This document shows, piece by piece, positions 21,413 through 33,042 of a DNA stretch of 64,000 nucleotides. The notes under the pieces are model-generated. The model saw only the letters and a program-made list of their open reading frames with translations, was not told where the DNA came from and made no database searches. Position 1 is the first letter of the stretch. The number at the start of each line of letters is the position of its first letter. This stretch comes from Cantharellus purpuraceus. Its lineage: Eukaryota; Basidiomycota; Agaricomycetes; Cantharellales; Hydnaceae. Both the position numbers and the translations under genes were made by a program. The DNA lies in NCBI GenBank assembly GCA_025174535.1, contig JALBUN010000048.1, forward strand, positions 1,612,001-1,676,000, written 5' to 3'.

Positions 21413-23170
21413 TGTATACCATTCTATGCATGGATTGTAGCTCCTTTGTTTGAATTGCTCAAAAAGAATTTAACTTGGGAATGGGGCATTATTCAACAGG
21501 AAGCCTTTGATTTGGCTAAGAATGCCCTAGTCAGTGCACCAGTCAGGGCATATGCCATTCCTGGTCTTGGATACAGAGTCTACTCTGATGCATGTGATGT
21601 TGGAATTGCTGCTATACTTCAGCAAATCCAACCTCTCAAAATCAGAGATCTCAAGGGTACCAAAGGGTATGAGAAACTCAAATCAGCTTATGACAAAGGA
21701 TTACCTGTACCCCAAATGGTGATTCCTGTGTCAAAGGAGGAAACTCTCCCTAAGCCAGGTACTTGGGATAAAGACTTTGAAAACACTACGGTTTCAGTAG
21801 AATGAGTCATTGCTTACTGGTCTTAAAGAAATTACTCTCCTACGGAAAGAGAGGCACTTGCGTTATGAGATGGTCTTATCAAATTTCAACCCTACATTGA
21901 AGGGGAGAAAGTAGTAGCAATTACAGACCATGCAGCCCTTATCTGGAGTCAGACCTACCAAAATGTTAATAGGCAGTTATTAACTTGGGGAACAGTATTT
22001 GCTGCATACCCTGAATTAAAAATCATACACAGAGCAGGATGGGTTCACTCCAACATAGATCCTATCTCCAGACTCAGGAGAAATGTTCCATACCAAGATG
22101 GACCTTCTTCTGATGACACCATTCCTACTATCTTGGATTCAGAACAGGATCCACTTGCAGATTTTTATTCTGACATCTCTCCCCAATTCAAAGCCAGGAC
22201 TTTAATGTTAATGGCTGCGTATGAAGAAGAGAACCAGAGAATTCCGCAGGAAGTGTATTCTTCTTCCATCCAAGCTAATACCAGCCTTGAAGAAGACTTC
22301 ACCATTCCATACGTAACAGCCAAAAGCTATAATCTAGTCTCTAGCCTTGCTCAGGAGGAGATTTGGAAAATAGTCGATGCATATGCCAAAGATCCTTACT
22401 TCAAAAGGGTCAGATCTGAATTACGACAGGAGTCTAATTGGATCAGCCCGAAGCATCCTCTCTTTGTTGAAAATAAGGATGGATTGCTTTACTTTGAAGA
22501 TTGGAATGGAAATTACAGGCTGTGTGTACCCAAGGATGAGCAAGCTAAATTTCTAAGTGAAATTCATGATGAAATCACTGAAGGAGCTCATGCAGGTTAT
22601 CACAAAACTTACAACTGGTTTCTACTTTCTATTGGCCTAGAATGAGTAGAGATGTCAAAAAGTTTGTCGTGAGCTGTGACATTTGCCAGAAAGCCAAACC
22701 TAGGTGACACGCACCCATTGGATTATTACAGCCCATTCCTATTCCAGAAAATCCATTCGAAGTTGTAACCATGGATTTCATCATGGAATTGCCCAAGAGC
22801 AATGGGTATGATTCCATCCTGGTGATAGTGGATAAACTTACAAAATATGGAATATTTATCCTGACTCAAGGCTCCATTAAGGAGGAAGGAACAGCTCAGT
22901 TATTTTTTGAACATGTACTGTCCAAATATGGAATCCCTAAGCAAATCATATCTGATAGGGATTCTAGATGGACTAGCACTTTTTGGAAAGAGTTATGCAA
23001 ACAGTTAAACATGAAAAGAGCTTTGACTACTGCCTATCATCCTCAAGCTGATGGGCAGACAGAGATTTTGAATCAGATGCTGGAAACCATGCTGCACTCT
23101 TATGTAAGCCCCATGCATGATGACTGGGCGGCTCTCACCACTCCTTTCACATTCTCTTACAATAACCATT
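21413..23170 (+). pseudogene. C2 RNase H and integrase, truncated
   Basis: Follows the RT in the same element with several stops. RNase H has YSDACDVGIAAILQQ and ITDHAALIW. Integrase has the zinc-binding HAGYHKTYN and, after a shift near 22625, CDICQKAKPR. The catalytic triad is visible: Asp in VTMDFIMELP, Asp in ISDRDSRWTS, Glu in ADGQTEILNQ. The sequence then stops at SYNNHF, where it changes into R-U5 of the LTR. The missing integrase C-terminus and chromodomain are seen in C1 (1-605). Confidence 0.85.
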
Positions 23171-23834
23171 TCTACCCCATCATTTGCACATCAGTGTGAC
23201 TAGAGTGACATACAGTGTCATCCTGTATATCTCAGTAACTGTTGATTGTCCAGTTCAAGGGTCGCTTACAGTTGTGTAACTGTATTCGATTGCACTCGAA
23301 GTAGTGATTGTCCTGCTTTGGGCGTGAGTGTAGTATCTACCTCACATGACTACAAATCTACAGGGTGAGATTGTCTGTTGATAGTCCTGCCATTAGTGCT
23401 CTTTGTTTAAGTTACTAGTGTGTACTGCCTTTGCAGAGCATTAGGATCTTGAACTCGTGTGAAGCAGTTGCTAGACTACTTCACACATCACTGTTACCCA
23501 CTTCAGAGTGTCACTGGTTGGACGGTCGGATTCATCCACCTACTTCCTTTAGCCTCTAAGTGCATTCCCCTCTTTTTGGAATATCTGGACCCCTAAGCGT
23601 CCATGAACTCTAGACTCTGGAAGTCTTATTCATTCCCTACTGCTAAGAAACATATTACCTTCCTGTGTATTGTCTGCATTGACCATTACAATGGATTGTA
23701 ACCAAAGTACAAATGTTAAATCGTTTCTGGAGTTGTGCTGCAGTAGGATTTGATATTCTTCTCAGCTGTTCATTCATGGAATTGTGGTGATTTAGAGTTT
23801 GCCCTAACACCATAATTTTGCGGGTTCCAAAACA
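23171..23834 (+). repeat. C2 3' LTR, R-U5 part only
   Basis: Matches C1 LTR from about 2661 to its end. The break corresponds to a point about 45 bp after the LTR TATA box, near the expected transcription start. The outer end GGTTCCAAAACA is intact and followed by AGTTC. Confidence 0.85.
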
Positions 23835-24127
23835 AGTTCCAAGCTCTCCTTGTACACTGGCATTTGTATGATAATGTGCAGAAGACAGTCATCGACCGTG
23901 TGGATTGGGGGCAGCCTCACTGTGAAGTGGTACGTCAAAATTTCGTGGTACTGTGTGATGGGGCTGATACTGGCATTGGAAGCAAAGTCAGAATCATCAA
24001 TGGAGAGAGGCAGGGGAGAAAAGACTCACCATCACTCCTCAATCCCCAGGTGATTCTCAAGGCCTTCAGTTACATTGATGGCCAGTTCAAGCTTGTTCAA
24101 GCAGCTACATCTCTCAGCCTCCCATGA
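23835..24127 (+). other. Unassigned open frame right of C2, weakly KOW-like
   Basis: An open frame here reads VVLCDGADTGIGSKVRIIN then GERQGRK, which vaguely resembles a KOW loop (Gly and Val spacing, NGE..G). It lies between the CoA-transferase relic and the KDZ relic and overlaps the end of the latter on the other strand. I cannot assign it; it may be chance. Confidence 0.2.
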
Positions 24128-27052
24128 ATTTACCCTAGCTTGTTCTTCCAAGGTCACAGTACCAGTGGGTGCCAGAGTAGCAGGAGTATACCCAAGCCAT
24201 GATACCGTTGACAATTTACTCCACCATGCACTTCATTGGTGATCAGATCAGAAGATTATATGCTCAGAAACAACTCACTTGGCCATTTCAAGCCTCTCTA
24301 ATGCTTCAACATATGCTATCCTCATGACATCTGTCTCAGGTTCCTTAACCACATCGGCTAGATACTGAGCTCCCTCATGGTGCCATGCGTCAAAGGTATC
24401 CTTCCCAAAACCCCATGTGATACAGAATTGCTCAACCTCAGGGGTGTATTTGCAAATTATATTAAGGGCTTGTTTATAATTGTTGTAAAGAAAATTACCT
24501 GCAGTGTCATCAGCAGAACCCCAGACACAGTCATGAAAAACTTACTAAGCTCTAGATATTTGTCTTCATCCCATTGCTGGAAATGCAAGTCAATAAATTG
24601 GAGATAATGGAAGTAGGATGCATGCCAAATAAGGCAGGCAACAGCATTAGATGCTGAAAATAGCCGTTTGCAGGTTTCAAGGTCTTCCAGGCCAAAACTG
24701 ACTAGATACATGGGATGCCAGTTGAGCTGATATGCACAGCTGGAGCATGTCCATGGAATGCATTGAGAGCCATTTGTAGGCAATGATGTTGGGCACGTGC
24801 TCCCACTGAGCTATCCCTAATAGTTGATGTGAAAAAGCAGGCAATATCGCAGCCTATTCCCTGCTCATCACCAAATACCTCAAGAAGTTTATCTATGGTT
24901 GCCAAACCATACTTAGCCAATTCACTGCTTTTCTGCAACTCAATAAATGTCTCCACAAAACCATGGCAACACACACTGACAAACCCTCCAGTCTGCTCAA
25001 AGACACGGGTAGTCTCCTCAGATATGGCAGCAGCCCAATTGTCAGTACATGTGGCTTGATTATTGTTATAGGGTGGTACTTTGCTCTGCTGCCTGGCAGG
25101 TTTGGTTGTGAGATGGCCTGGGCATAGTTTGACTTCGTCCTTGAACATGTCCATGCATGATGGGGGAATGTGGTATGTGCTCAAGAACTGTTCATCAGTA
25201 TGCCCAGCACCATCTACCTGTTTTAATGACATGTTTCTGTCCATGGCATGAAGGCAAGCAGGGACAAGCTGTGGCTCATTTCTAAGCTGGAGAGGAGACA
25301 TGAGGGATATATTGCATGGCCTTAGAAGGAATGCTGCACCTTATAGCCACATACTGGACATGAATAGCATAAGCACCAGTCAGGATTGGCACACCCCAAC
25401 TGACCATCTACAAGATGTTGTACATGTCACATAATGTCCAGATACAGGTCAAATGATATTGAGAGCTGTGCTCGAAGATTGGAGAATATGTAACCTAGTT
25501 TAAATGTTAGCTGAGAAGCAGAGAATGTGAATGGATCATATATATGTACATTATGAAGTGCACATAACACTTTACACATGGCTGGAAGGCTGAAAGAAGA
25601 CTGGCGACGGTGGATTTGATGATAAAATTCTAGACATTCCAGAGTGATGGCAACACTAGGATCATTGGGAGCACATCCCAGGAGACCGGCTTGGATAAGG
25701 GAGACATTGGCAAGTTCTTCAGCTGCCTGAGATATGCGCTGCAGAGATAGATGACCTGTGATTGATTATAGCTAAGCAATAACTATAGAAGAGTAATAGT
25801 GTTATGACTATATTCATTAACATCCAGATCCCCGTCCGATCCACTCAGATCCCCACGCATATGAAATCTATACTCCATTTGGAAACCGCTGTCTCCATCT
25901 ACCTGTCCAATCATCACCGCTGATTCCACCCATCCATCTCCGGTTCCAATTGATGCATCAGCATCACCATAGGAACCTGGACATCCGTCCCTGTCGGACT
26001 CAGACATACTCATGTAAGGCTGTCGGCCTCGGAGACCCATCACCAGAGTAATTATTATTAGATTTCAAAATATGCATTTAAGTTGCCCGACTGGGGACTT
26101 CATTCCCCAGTTCAAATATCAAATCATGCCTAGTTCCTAAGTCTGATCCTAACTCTCTAAGTCGTACTCCATCTCCAAAATCTCGGACACCAGTATTAGT
26201 GAGGGTGCAGCACATAAGCTGAAGCCAAGTCTGTCCCGACCCCCACAACGTGCTCCGACTCTGACCCAACCTCCAACCCAACCTCCAACCCGAACTCCGA
26301 CCCAATCTCTGACCCCCAATCAGACCTAGTGCATAACAAATAGACATATGTGTTTAAGCCAATGGCTGTGACCTCAAAGTGATGGCATTGTGCTTCTGGC
26401 AGTGGCAGTGACTCTTTGGGTTTCCAAGCGTTGGAAGGGTGTTTGTACTCTAAATATGCTCTGACTAACAATGGCAATTGGGCCTGCCATTCTGTGTACA
26501 TGGCCTGATTCTGCACAAGATGGCTCCTAAGCTCACGCGAGTGGTGGATGAGCTTGCTTTTTTGATAATAACTATTGGGGAGTGTAAGGAATGAAGCAGG
26601 GCATGTGCAACACTCAGGGATACTTACCTTTTCAAAGTGCATCATTGTGTATTGTTCACATTAATCCCATCATGGATGACCTCATCAAGGGTGTCATTTG
26701 AGGACTCAGAAACTTCACTGGCATGGTCATGTTCAAGGTAATCAGCATCATCAGGAAAATGATGGTCGGCAGAAGTGTAGCCTAGTTCAAGATGCACTTC
26801 AGCCAGGTTGAGATGAGCTGCAGATGCAAGTCCTAAGAAAGATGTTAACACAATGCTAAGCAGATAGTCACAGGCATTTTCACTTTTCACTTTCTGTGCA
26901 CATTCTTGCTCAAGAGCCAAGTGATCAAGACGCACTTGCATCAGATTAGATGTTGTCATGCGTGAGTCTCTCACCCCATGGTATGTGGTAGAAGTAACAT
27001 AAGAGGAGGTGAGGCATGCAGGTCGTTTGTGTTTGCCCATGTGTGATGCCAA
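24028..27052 (-). pseudogene. KDZ (Kyakuja-Dileera-Zisupton) transposase pseudogene
   Basis: A DNA transposon relic on the minus strand. The N-terminal part (26196-27052) has QAQLPLLVRAYLEYKHPS. Past a solo LTR the frame continues with EELANVSLIQAGLLGCAPND and SISFDLYLD. The core (24702-25301) has DNWAAAISEETTRVFEQTGG, CCHGFVETF and GIGCDIACFFTSTI, then FGLEDLETCKRLFSASNAVA (24457-24783). Further on come EQFCITWGFGKDTFDAWHHE and ELAINVTEGLENHLGIEE, the usual KDZ C-terminal order. Frames are broken by stops, frameshifts and possibly introns, and the end after about 24028 is lost. Family call is based on motif order. Confidence 0.75.
25800..26338 (+). repeat. Solo A LTR in the KDZ gene, TSD AATAG
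   Basis: A 539-bp A LTR from TGTTATGACTATATTC to AGTGCATAACA, flanked by AATAG at 25795-25799 and 26339-26343. It is a clean solo LTR left by LTR-LTR recombination. It interrupts the KDZ frame between the N-terminal and middle parts. Confidence 0.95.
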
Positions 27053-27510
27053 GATGCTGTGGACGATGCTGATGACAAGTTATGTGTGTGAGATGTTGGT
27101 AGTCAAGTGAGGGTGAAGAAGTGGAAATCAAAAGCCAGCAGCAAAAACAAAGAGGGTATGAGGTAACATGATGGTAGCAGATACAAAGGAGACTTACCCA
27201 CTAGTCTGAGACAAAGAGGATTTAATGTGATGGTGGGAGATGTTGACAATGACAGCAAGTTACACATGTGTGAACTAGAACGTGAAGAAGGATTACCCAA
27301 TCAGTCACATGAGATAGGTGTGCGTTTTCATGCCCGGCAGTCAGGTGGATGTAGTTCCTGAGCCAAGGTCAGGGACAGCAGTATATTTAGAACTGTTCAC
27401 TGGTGCAAATGCTGCTACACTAAATCTGAGCTAGCTGCCTTTCCTTAGCAAGGGTGTGAGGGGGGGGGTATCAAATTACTAAGAAGCGGTCACATCGGTG
27501 ACACCCAGGT
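27053..27510. other. Sequence upstream of the KDZ relic, no gene seen
   Basis: Probably the 5' flank of the KDZ element. It has a run of nine or more G near 27463 but no clear terminal repeat, promoter or ORF with recognisable content. Confidence 0.4.
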
Positions 27511-28365
27511 GAAAAGGAGGGTATCCACCCTGTTTTCTGCACTGGTTTGCACAGCCATGGATAGTCACATCTCAGGTCATGATCTCCATGGAAATATGTG
27601 CCCTGAGAGGCTGTGGTTGTCAAGTTACAGATTATTTATTGATCAGAGACATCTGAGCTTGAATTCAGGCCAAATGCCTGGTTCAAAGGTGGAGTGCTGA
27701 CTGTGTGAAGGTTTGTGGGCACCTATGGGTCCACAACTATAGCACAGCAGAATAAGAGCATTTTGGGCTGAGTTCTGCATGGAATATTCCTGGAAAAATA
27801 TGGAAAAATAGAGAATAATTGAATAAGTCCATTCCAAGTACAAGCACCGATATTTAGGAACAGAAAAGTGAAATAGAGCACATTGGTGCTGCATAAATAG
27901 AATTCGATAGGGAAAAGGTGGTTCCCATACACTTGCCATTAGTGCTCTTGTTTAAGTTACTAGTGTGTACTACCTTTGCAGAGCATTAGAAGCTTGAACT
28001 CGTGTGAAGCAGTTGTAGACTACTTTACACATCACTGTTACCCACTTCAGAGTGTCACTGGTTGGATGGTTGGATTCATCCACCTACTTCCTTTAGCCTC
28101 TAAGTGCATTCCCCTCATTTTGGGATATCTGGACCTCTAAGTGTCTGTGAACTCTAGACTCTGGAAGTCTTATTCATTTCTTGCTGCTAAGAAACATATT
28201 ACTTTTCTGCATATAGTCTGCATTGACCAATACAAGGGATTGTAACCAAAGTACAAATGTTAAATCGTTTCTGGAGTTGTGCTGCAGCAAGATTTAATAT
28301 TCATTCATGGAATTGTGGTGATTTAGAGTTTGCCCTAACACCATAATTTTGTGGGTTCCAAAACA
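27511..28365. repeat. C3: scrambled C LTR (inverted U3 joined to R-U5)
   Basis: 27511-27931 is the first ~425 bp of the C LTR in minus orientation, ending GTTCCCATACA, which is the LTR start reversed. It joins directly to 27932-28365, the last ~430 bp in plus orientation, ending GGGTTCCAAAACA. The middle of the LTR is missing. Right of it lies A3 RT sequence; left of it lies the KDZ flank. No matching target duplication was found. Confidence 0.75.
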
Positions 28366-29414
28366 GCAGGGGAGAGGATATAGCCTAGATATTTGATGGA
28401 GTCAGAGTGGAATTCACATTTGTCAGCATGGGCAAAGAGGCCATGTTGGAGGAGATGTTGGAGTACCTCTCAGATGTGTGTCTGATGTTCATCTTCATCA
28501 TCCAAATATACCAAGATGTCATCCAAGTAAATGAGGATGGTAACATCAAGGAGATCAGTGAAGGTATTGTTCATGAACTGCTGAAAGGTGGCTGGAGCAT
28601 TGGTTAGTCCAAAGGGCATGACACACCATTTGAAAGACCCATATTGAGTGTGGAAGGTCATTTTCTGCTTGTTGCCTTCTCAGATACAGACTAGATGATA
28701 GGCATGTCAGAGATCTATTTTAGAATAGACCTTGGCTTTGCATGGACTCTTGAGTAGGTCCACAGTATGGGGTATTGGATACTGGTCTTTCTTGGTGATT
28801 TTGTTGAGTCCATGGAAATTGACACATAAGTGGAGTGATCTGTCTTTCTTGCAGATGAATAGGACCAGAGGCCCATGGGGGGATAGGGATGGGTGGATGA
28901 AGCCCATGGCCAAGTTTTTGCCTATGAATGTTTGGAGAGCCAGTAGCTCTTTTTGGGATAGCAAGTAGATAGAGCCAAGTGGAGGGACAGAGTTGTCATT
29001 CAACTCAATCTTAAGATCATACATTGGTGTTCTGGTAGGGAGTTGGCTTTGGACTTGCTGAACATGTCAGTGAACTCATGGTATTCCTTAGGAACCATAG
29101 ATAGGTCCAGTGGAGCTGATTGAGCAGAGCAGGTGGCAAGAAGAATCAGATTGGTGAGCTGAGCCTGGAACATTTGGAATGTGATATGGCCCAATGCCCA
29201 GTCAATCAATGGATTGTAGCAGGTGAGCCAATTGTGTCCAAGAACCACAGAATAGCTGGAGTCAAGTGGAGTAACATAGAATGTAATGTTCTGGATTTCT
29301 CCAACAGAAAAATGGATAGACAGATCTATAGCTCATGAAATAACAGCATTAGTAGTGCCATCAAATAATCAGAGTGATGTTGGAGCCCATGCAGAAGCAG
29401 CTTACTATTTTTTT
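28366..29414 (-). pseudogene. A3 pol fragment (protease remnant and RT N-terminal half)
   Basis: Shows [37 protein letters not shown] and the RT catalytic [10 protein letters not shown] near 28520. The protease region has lost two segments: the DSG block near 29385 and about 150 bp near 29170, where HITF runs straight into MFQAQLTN. It retains GHNWLTCYNPLIDWALGH and the same in-frame TGA before AIDLSI seen in other copies. Confidence 0.85.
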
Positions 29415-30510
29415 GAGTCTATTGCCTTGGCATTGGACTTGTCCTCTGTAGTGTTGGCAGTGTGGGCCTTCACTTTTGAAGTGGATGAGGTTGCCTTGTT
29501 GCAATCTTTGGCTTGGTGACCAGCCTTTCCACAGAACAAACAGAGATTGTTGTCCATGTGGCACTGGTGTTCCTGTTGGGTAAGTTTGCCATCCTTACCC
29601 AGTTTGGTGGAGAGGTCTGGAGCACCCTTGCAAACTCCAGAGTTATTGCTGGAACCAGAGTTATTCTGGCCAGAGCTGGACACAGTGGCATTGCCAGTGT
29701 TCAGCTTCTGGCTGGAGTTGTTGGTGGTCTTTTTATCGGACCCCTTGTTGGACTTGTGGGTCCTGTCTGATGATTTGTCTGACTTGTTGTTAGTTGAATT
29801 TTTGTGGGAGACCTTGGAGTGATGCTCCCAGTAACAGGTGTCAATGGATTGGGTGAGTCCATGAAGGTTGACCAGGGTGTCTGGCTTTCCAATGTGTGAT
29901 ATCTCATCCTTGATGTGGGATGAGAGGCCAACATAAAATTGGCATTGGAGTGTGGCATCACCCCATTGGACTTTTGGAGCTAGCTGCTGGAAGCTCACAA
30001 TGTATTTAGCAATTTTGTGATTTTCCTTCATCTGAAGTCAATCAAGTTCATTCTTGGCATTGGCCTCAGGGTTGTAAAGACCAAAATTGGTCTGGAGTTT
30101 GCAGATGAAGTTGGAGTAGTCCTCTGACCATATAGGGTCATCAGAGTTGTCCATGAGCACTGGCTCAAAGTAGTCCAGCATGATGCCCTTGAGGTAGGAC
30201 ATGGCAAAAGTGACCCTTGCCTCGTCAGATGTAAATGTGTTGGGGTGGTCATGGAAGTTCAACTGGCATTGCACTGGAACAGTTGGAGTTTGTGTGAGTT
30301 GGAGCCATCAAAGGGGTCAGGTTCCCAGACCTTGGTCCAGGACTTAGAAGCCTGCAGGATACAGATGCTGCTGGTGAGTTGGGAGATGGCCTCTGCAAGG
30401 TTTGGTGGAGGTGGAGCGTCATCTTCTTCATTGACAGTCTTTATGTGGCCTGTTGGCTCTTTGACAACTTTGGGGATGGTCTCAATGCTGGGGGCAGGCG
30501 CTTCAACCAT
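29405..30510 (-). pseudogene. A3 gag
   Basis: Starts MVEAPAPSIETIPKVVKEP. Includes the capsid-like YLKGIMLDYFEPVLMDN and YIVSFQQLAPKVQWGD and an intact CCHC knuckle CLFCGKAGHQAKDC. A small shift lies near 30275, where LFQCNAS ends one frame and MQCQLNF begins another, and a stop near 30030. It ends in KK, then TAG TAA, after A7 (29408-29414). It is the most complete gag of the older copies. Confidence 0.85.
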
Positions 30511-30624
30511 TTGTGTGTTCAGAGTTGATGGTGGAGTGTGGCATTGGGTAGAAGTGAGTGTGGCAGTTCAAATATACTGTTACACACTAGGTCTGATGAG
30601 AGGTTGGAACTTGGATCAGAGTCA

Positions 30625-31433
30625 TGTCAAGAATTTATTCAAATAATATTATGACCTATTGGAGTAAGAAGGGGGAGTTTTATGATAAGGAAAAGTTGTG
30701 AAAAGTTTGGGGATTTTTGGTTAAGGGATGAGGAGGAGGTGATTTCTGATTTTATTTTGTGAGCCATCCTTTCGTTCTATGGGGGTGGCTACTCCTCAAA
30801 AGGGAGATATTATGATGATTTTCATTCATCATAAACCTCAAATCAAACGGGTAAAAACTCCTTTCTCTATAAAAAGTTTTTCCCTATGACATCACATATT
30901 ACAATTTCCAGTATCATTTATTTCTTCATTAGTTTCAACATCATTTATGACACGTTTTCCATGTGATAATTAAAATGTATATTATGTGTATAGCTATGTA
31001 CCATAATCACATCAGATTCACTGTTTTTAATCCCTTCCAAGCTGCAAACAAACAGCTTGTGTCAATTTTGTCATTCCTGGAATAACTCCTAAACAACCCA
31101 TTCAATTTGAAATATTTTGCATATCCCATTAGGATATTGCATCATCTATTGCTATCTCAAATTACGAATGATTTGGATCATTACATCCATTTCTATTAAG
31201 CAAACACTTTTTCGAAGTGTTGCTGTTCCCATTTCTGCTCAAATATTTTGCAGAAGTCCCAGTTCTTAACCAAATCACCTGAAATTTGGTGATTACATTC
31301 CATTCGAATACATCTAACATACAACTGCACATACACCATCTTCCACACCCCAATCATACTTCCATTTGATTTCTACTCAGCATTCACCCCCCTTCCTCAC
31401 ACACATCACACCCCTCCATATCTTTTTCTAACA
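30625..31433. repeat. F: AT-rich insertion in the A3 LTR, probable solo LTR
   Basis: An 809-bp stretch from TGTCAAGAATTTATTC to TTTTTCTAACA interrupts the A3 LTR; A sequence resumes on both sides. TG...CA ends and a CTATAAAAAG box suggest a solo LTR of a family seen once here. Flanking 5-mers AGTCA and AGTTG match only in part. No ORF of note. Confidence 0.5.
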
Positions 31434-31928
31434 AGTTGGAGTTGGTGTTGGGGTGCATCATAGGGGTCAGAACAGACTTGGCATCAGCTTATGTGCTGTG
31501 CCCTCACTAATACCTGTGTCCAAGATCTCAGAGGTGGAGTAAGACTTTAGATAGTTCAGATTGGACTTAGGAGCTAGGCATGGTTTGATATCCAAACTGG
31601 GGAATGAAGTCCCCAGTAGTACGACTTAAATACATATTCAAAATCTAATAATAATTACTCTGGTGATGGATCTCCAAGGCCAACAGCCTTATGTGAATAT
31701 ATCTGAGTCTGGCAGGGACAGATGTCTGGTTCCTATGGTGATGCTGATACATCAGTGGAACCAGAGATGGATGGGCAGAGTTGCAATGATGATTGGACAG
31801 ACTACAGGGGATGTACAGTTTCCAAATGGAGTATAGATTTCATATGCATGGGGATCTGGGGGATTGGACAGGGATCTGGGTGTATATGAATATAATCATA
31901 ATATATAGTTTAAGTAGGGGTTTTCAGG

Positions 31929-32591
31929 ACTTAGATGATTTGATATTCATACTGGGGAATGAAGTCCCCAGTAGTACAACTTAAATACATATCTGAAATA
32001 CAATAATAGTTACTCCAGTGATGGATCTCCAAGGCCAATGGCCTTACAAGAATAGATGTCCAAGTCTGATGGGGACAGATGTCTGAGTTCCTATGGGGAT
32101 TGTCAGGGTTCATATGACTCAGTTTCTATTTTTAAACCTATCGCCCCTATCAGCACAGCCTGTCAGGGTGTGCTCTTCTATCTCTCTCCTATCTTTCCCC
32201 TATTGTTCCCCTATCTTGGTTCCCCTATTCCTTGCATCATCTAGTATAAAGACTTTGCCTGGTGCAGCACAGTTTCCTCAGCTTGATCTTTGAGGATATC
32301 CACTGTACCAGGTAAGTCCCATGTATTTATCAGTGACAGGTGTATAGACTGAGGATATCCTCTGTACCAGCTGACAATGTCTCTTATTGGCTCTCATCTA
32401 TTGAGTATCTTGTGGTTGTGGCCTCGTCATTCAGCATAGCCCTCACAGAGATGCTGATGCATCTGTGGAATTGGACAGATGAGTGGAAACAACAGTGATG
32501 ATCAGATGGATGGATGGAGATGTGATGGGTTTCCATAAGGAGTATAGATTTCATGTGCACAGAGATCTGAGCATAATGAATGAGGTCATGA
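31929..32591 (-). repeat. Second, partial A LTR, interrupted by G
   Basis: A minus-orientation A LTR lies just right of the A3 LTR, missing its U5 part and split by G at 32101-32447. It ends in GAATGAGGTCATGACA, a mutated LTR terminus, where single-copy sequence begins. Confidence 0.75.
32101..32447. repeat. G: 347-bp solo LTR in an A LTR, TSD GGGAT/GAGAT
   Basis: From TGTCAGGGTTCATATG to AGCCCTCACA, inserted within the A LTR (sequence resumes at GAGATGCTGATGC). Flanks GGGAT and GAGAT differ at one base. It holds a TATA-like AGTATAAAG near 32241. No other copy in the window. Confidence 0.6.
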
Positions 32592-33042
32592 CAGAAGTAC
32601 TTGTCATTGCCTGTTGTACTGTTGATCCAGGTGTGGGACCCTTCACAGCTGTGTGGTAATACCACACAGAACATCTTCTGACCAATTTCCAAATCAGAAT
32701 TAGCATCAGAAGTGTCAAGGGTTTCTATTCCTAACACTGATGGACTTAGTGTATGACAATACTGGAATAACTAAGTTTATGTGGGTCCCTTGCACAGGAA
32801 GGGGCTTCTATTTACATATGTAAGCAACTCCAGAGGAGCCAAGTGGAGCAGAGTGAAAGTACTAGAGATGCAGATATATAACCAAGTTAACTGAGATGGA
32901 TTCTTCAAAAGCAAGGGGTCTCACCCAGTATCGAAAAAATTGATCACAAATATGATCATGAGCATGAATACTGCACGTATCTGTATTCTATCACACAGAA
33001 GTATCACTTCCCGTTTCAATTCACAGTACTTAATCATAATCA
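32592..33042. other. Boundary between repeats and the host gene island
   Basis: No repeat seen elsewhere in the window and no gene that I can support. A short minus-strand open frame (to 32737) has no recognisable domain. It includes the 3' flank of TFIP11, with AT-rich stretches suitable for polyadenylation. Confidence 0.4.

Larger units (their letters stand above)
15830..23834 (+). mobile_element. C2: family C Ty3/Gypsy with palindromic left end, TSD AGTTC
   Basis: Flanked by identical AGTTC (15825-15829 and 23835-23839). The left end is a palindrome of the LTR U5 end (15830-16374). It is followed by TTGGTGGACACTCTGG, a candidate primer-binding site, then gag and pol up to mid-integrase (about 23170). 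From there the sequence joins directly to R-U5 of the LTR (23171-23834). U3, the integrase C-terminus, the chromodomain, the accessory ORF and the polypurine tract are absent. Both outer ends are therefore U5 ends. Confidence 0.8.
28366..31903 (-). mobile_element. A3: truncated A element (RT to 5' LTR)
   Basis: A minus-strand A element cut on the left by C3 within RT. From the right it has a 5' LTR (30578-31903, holding insertion F), gag (29405-30510), a shrunken protease region and part of RT. Integrase, RNase H, antisense gene and 3' LTR are absent. CpG is nearly gone, suggesting an old copy. Confidence 0.85.

Noticed and set aside
24702..25301. hAT transposase
   Set aside because: The order of motifs (DNWAAAISEETTRVFEQTGG, CCHGF, GIGCDIACFF, DLETCKRLFS) fits KDZ and not the hAT dimerisation region.
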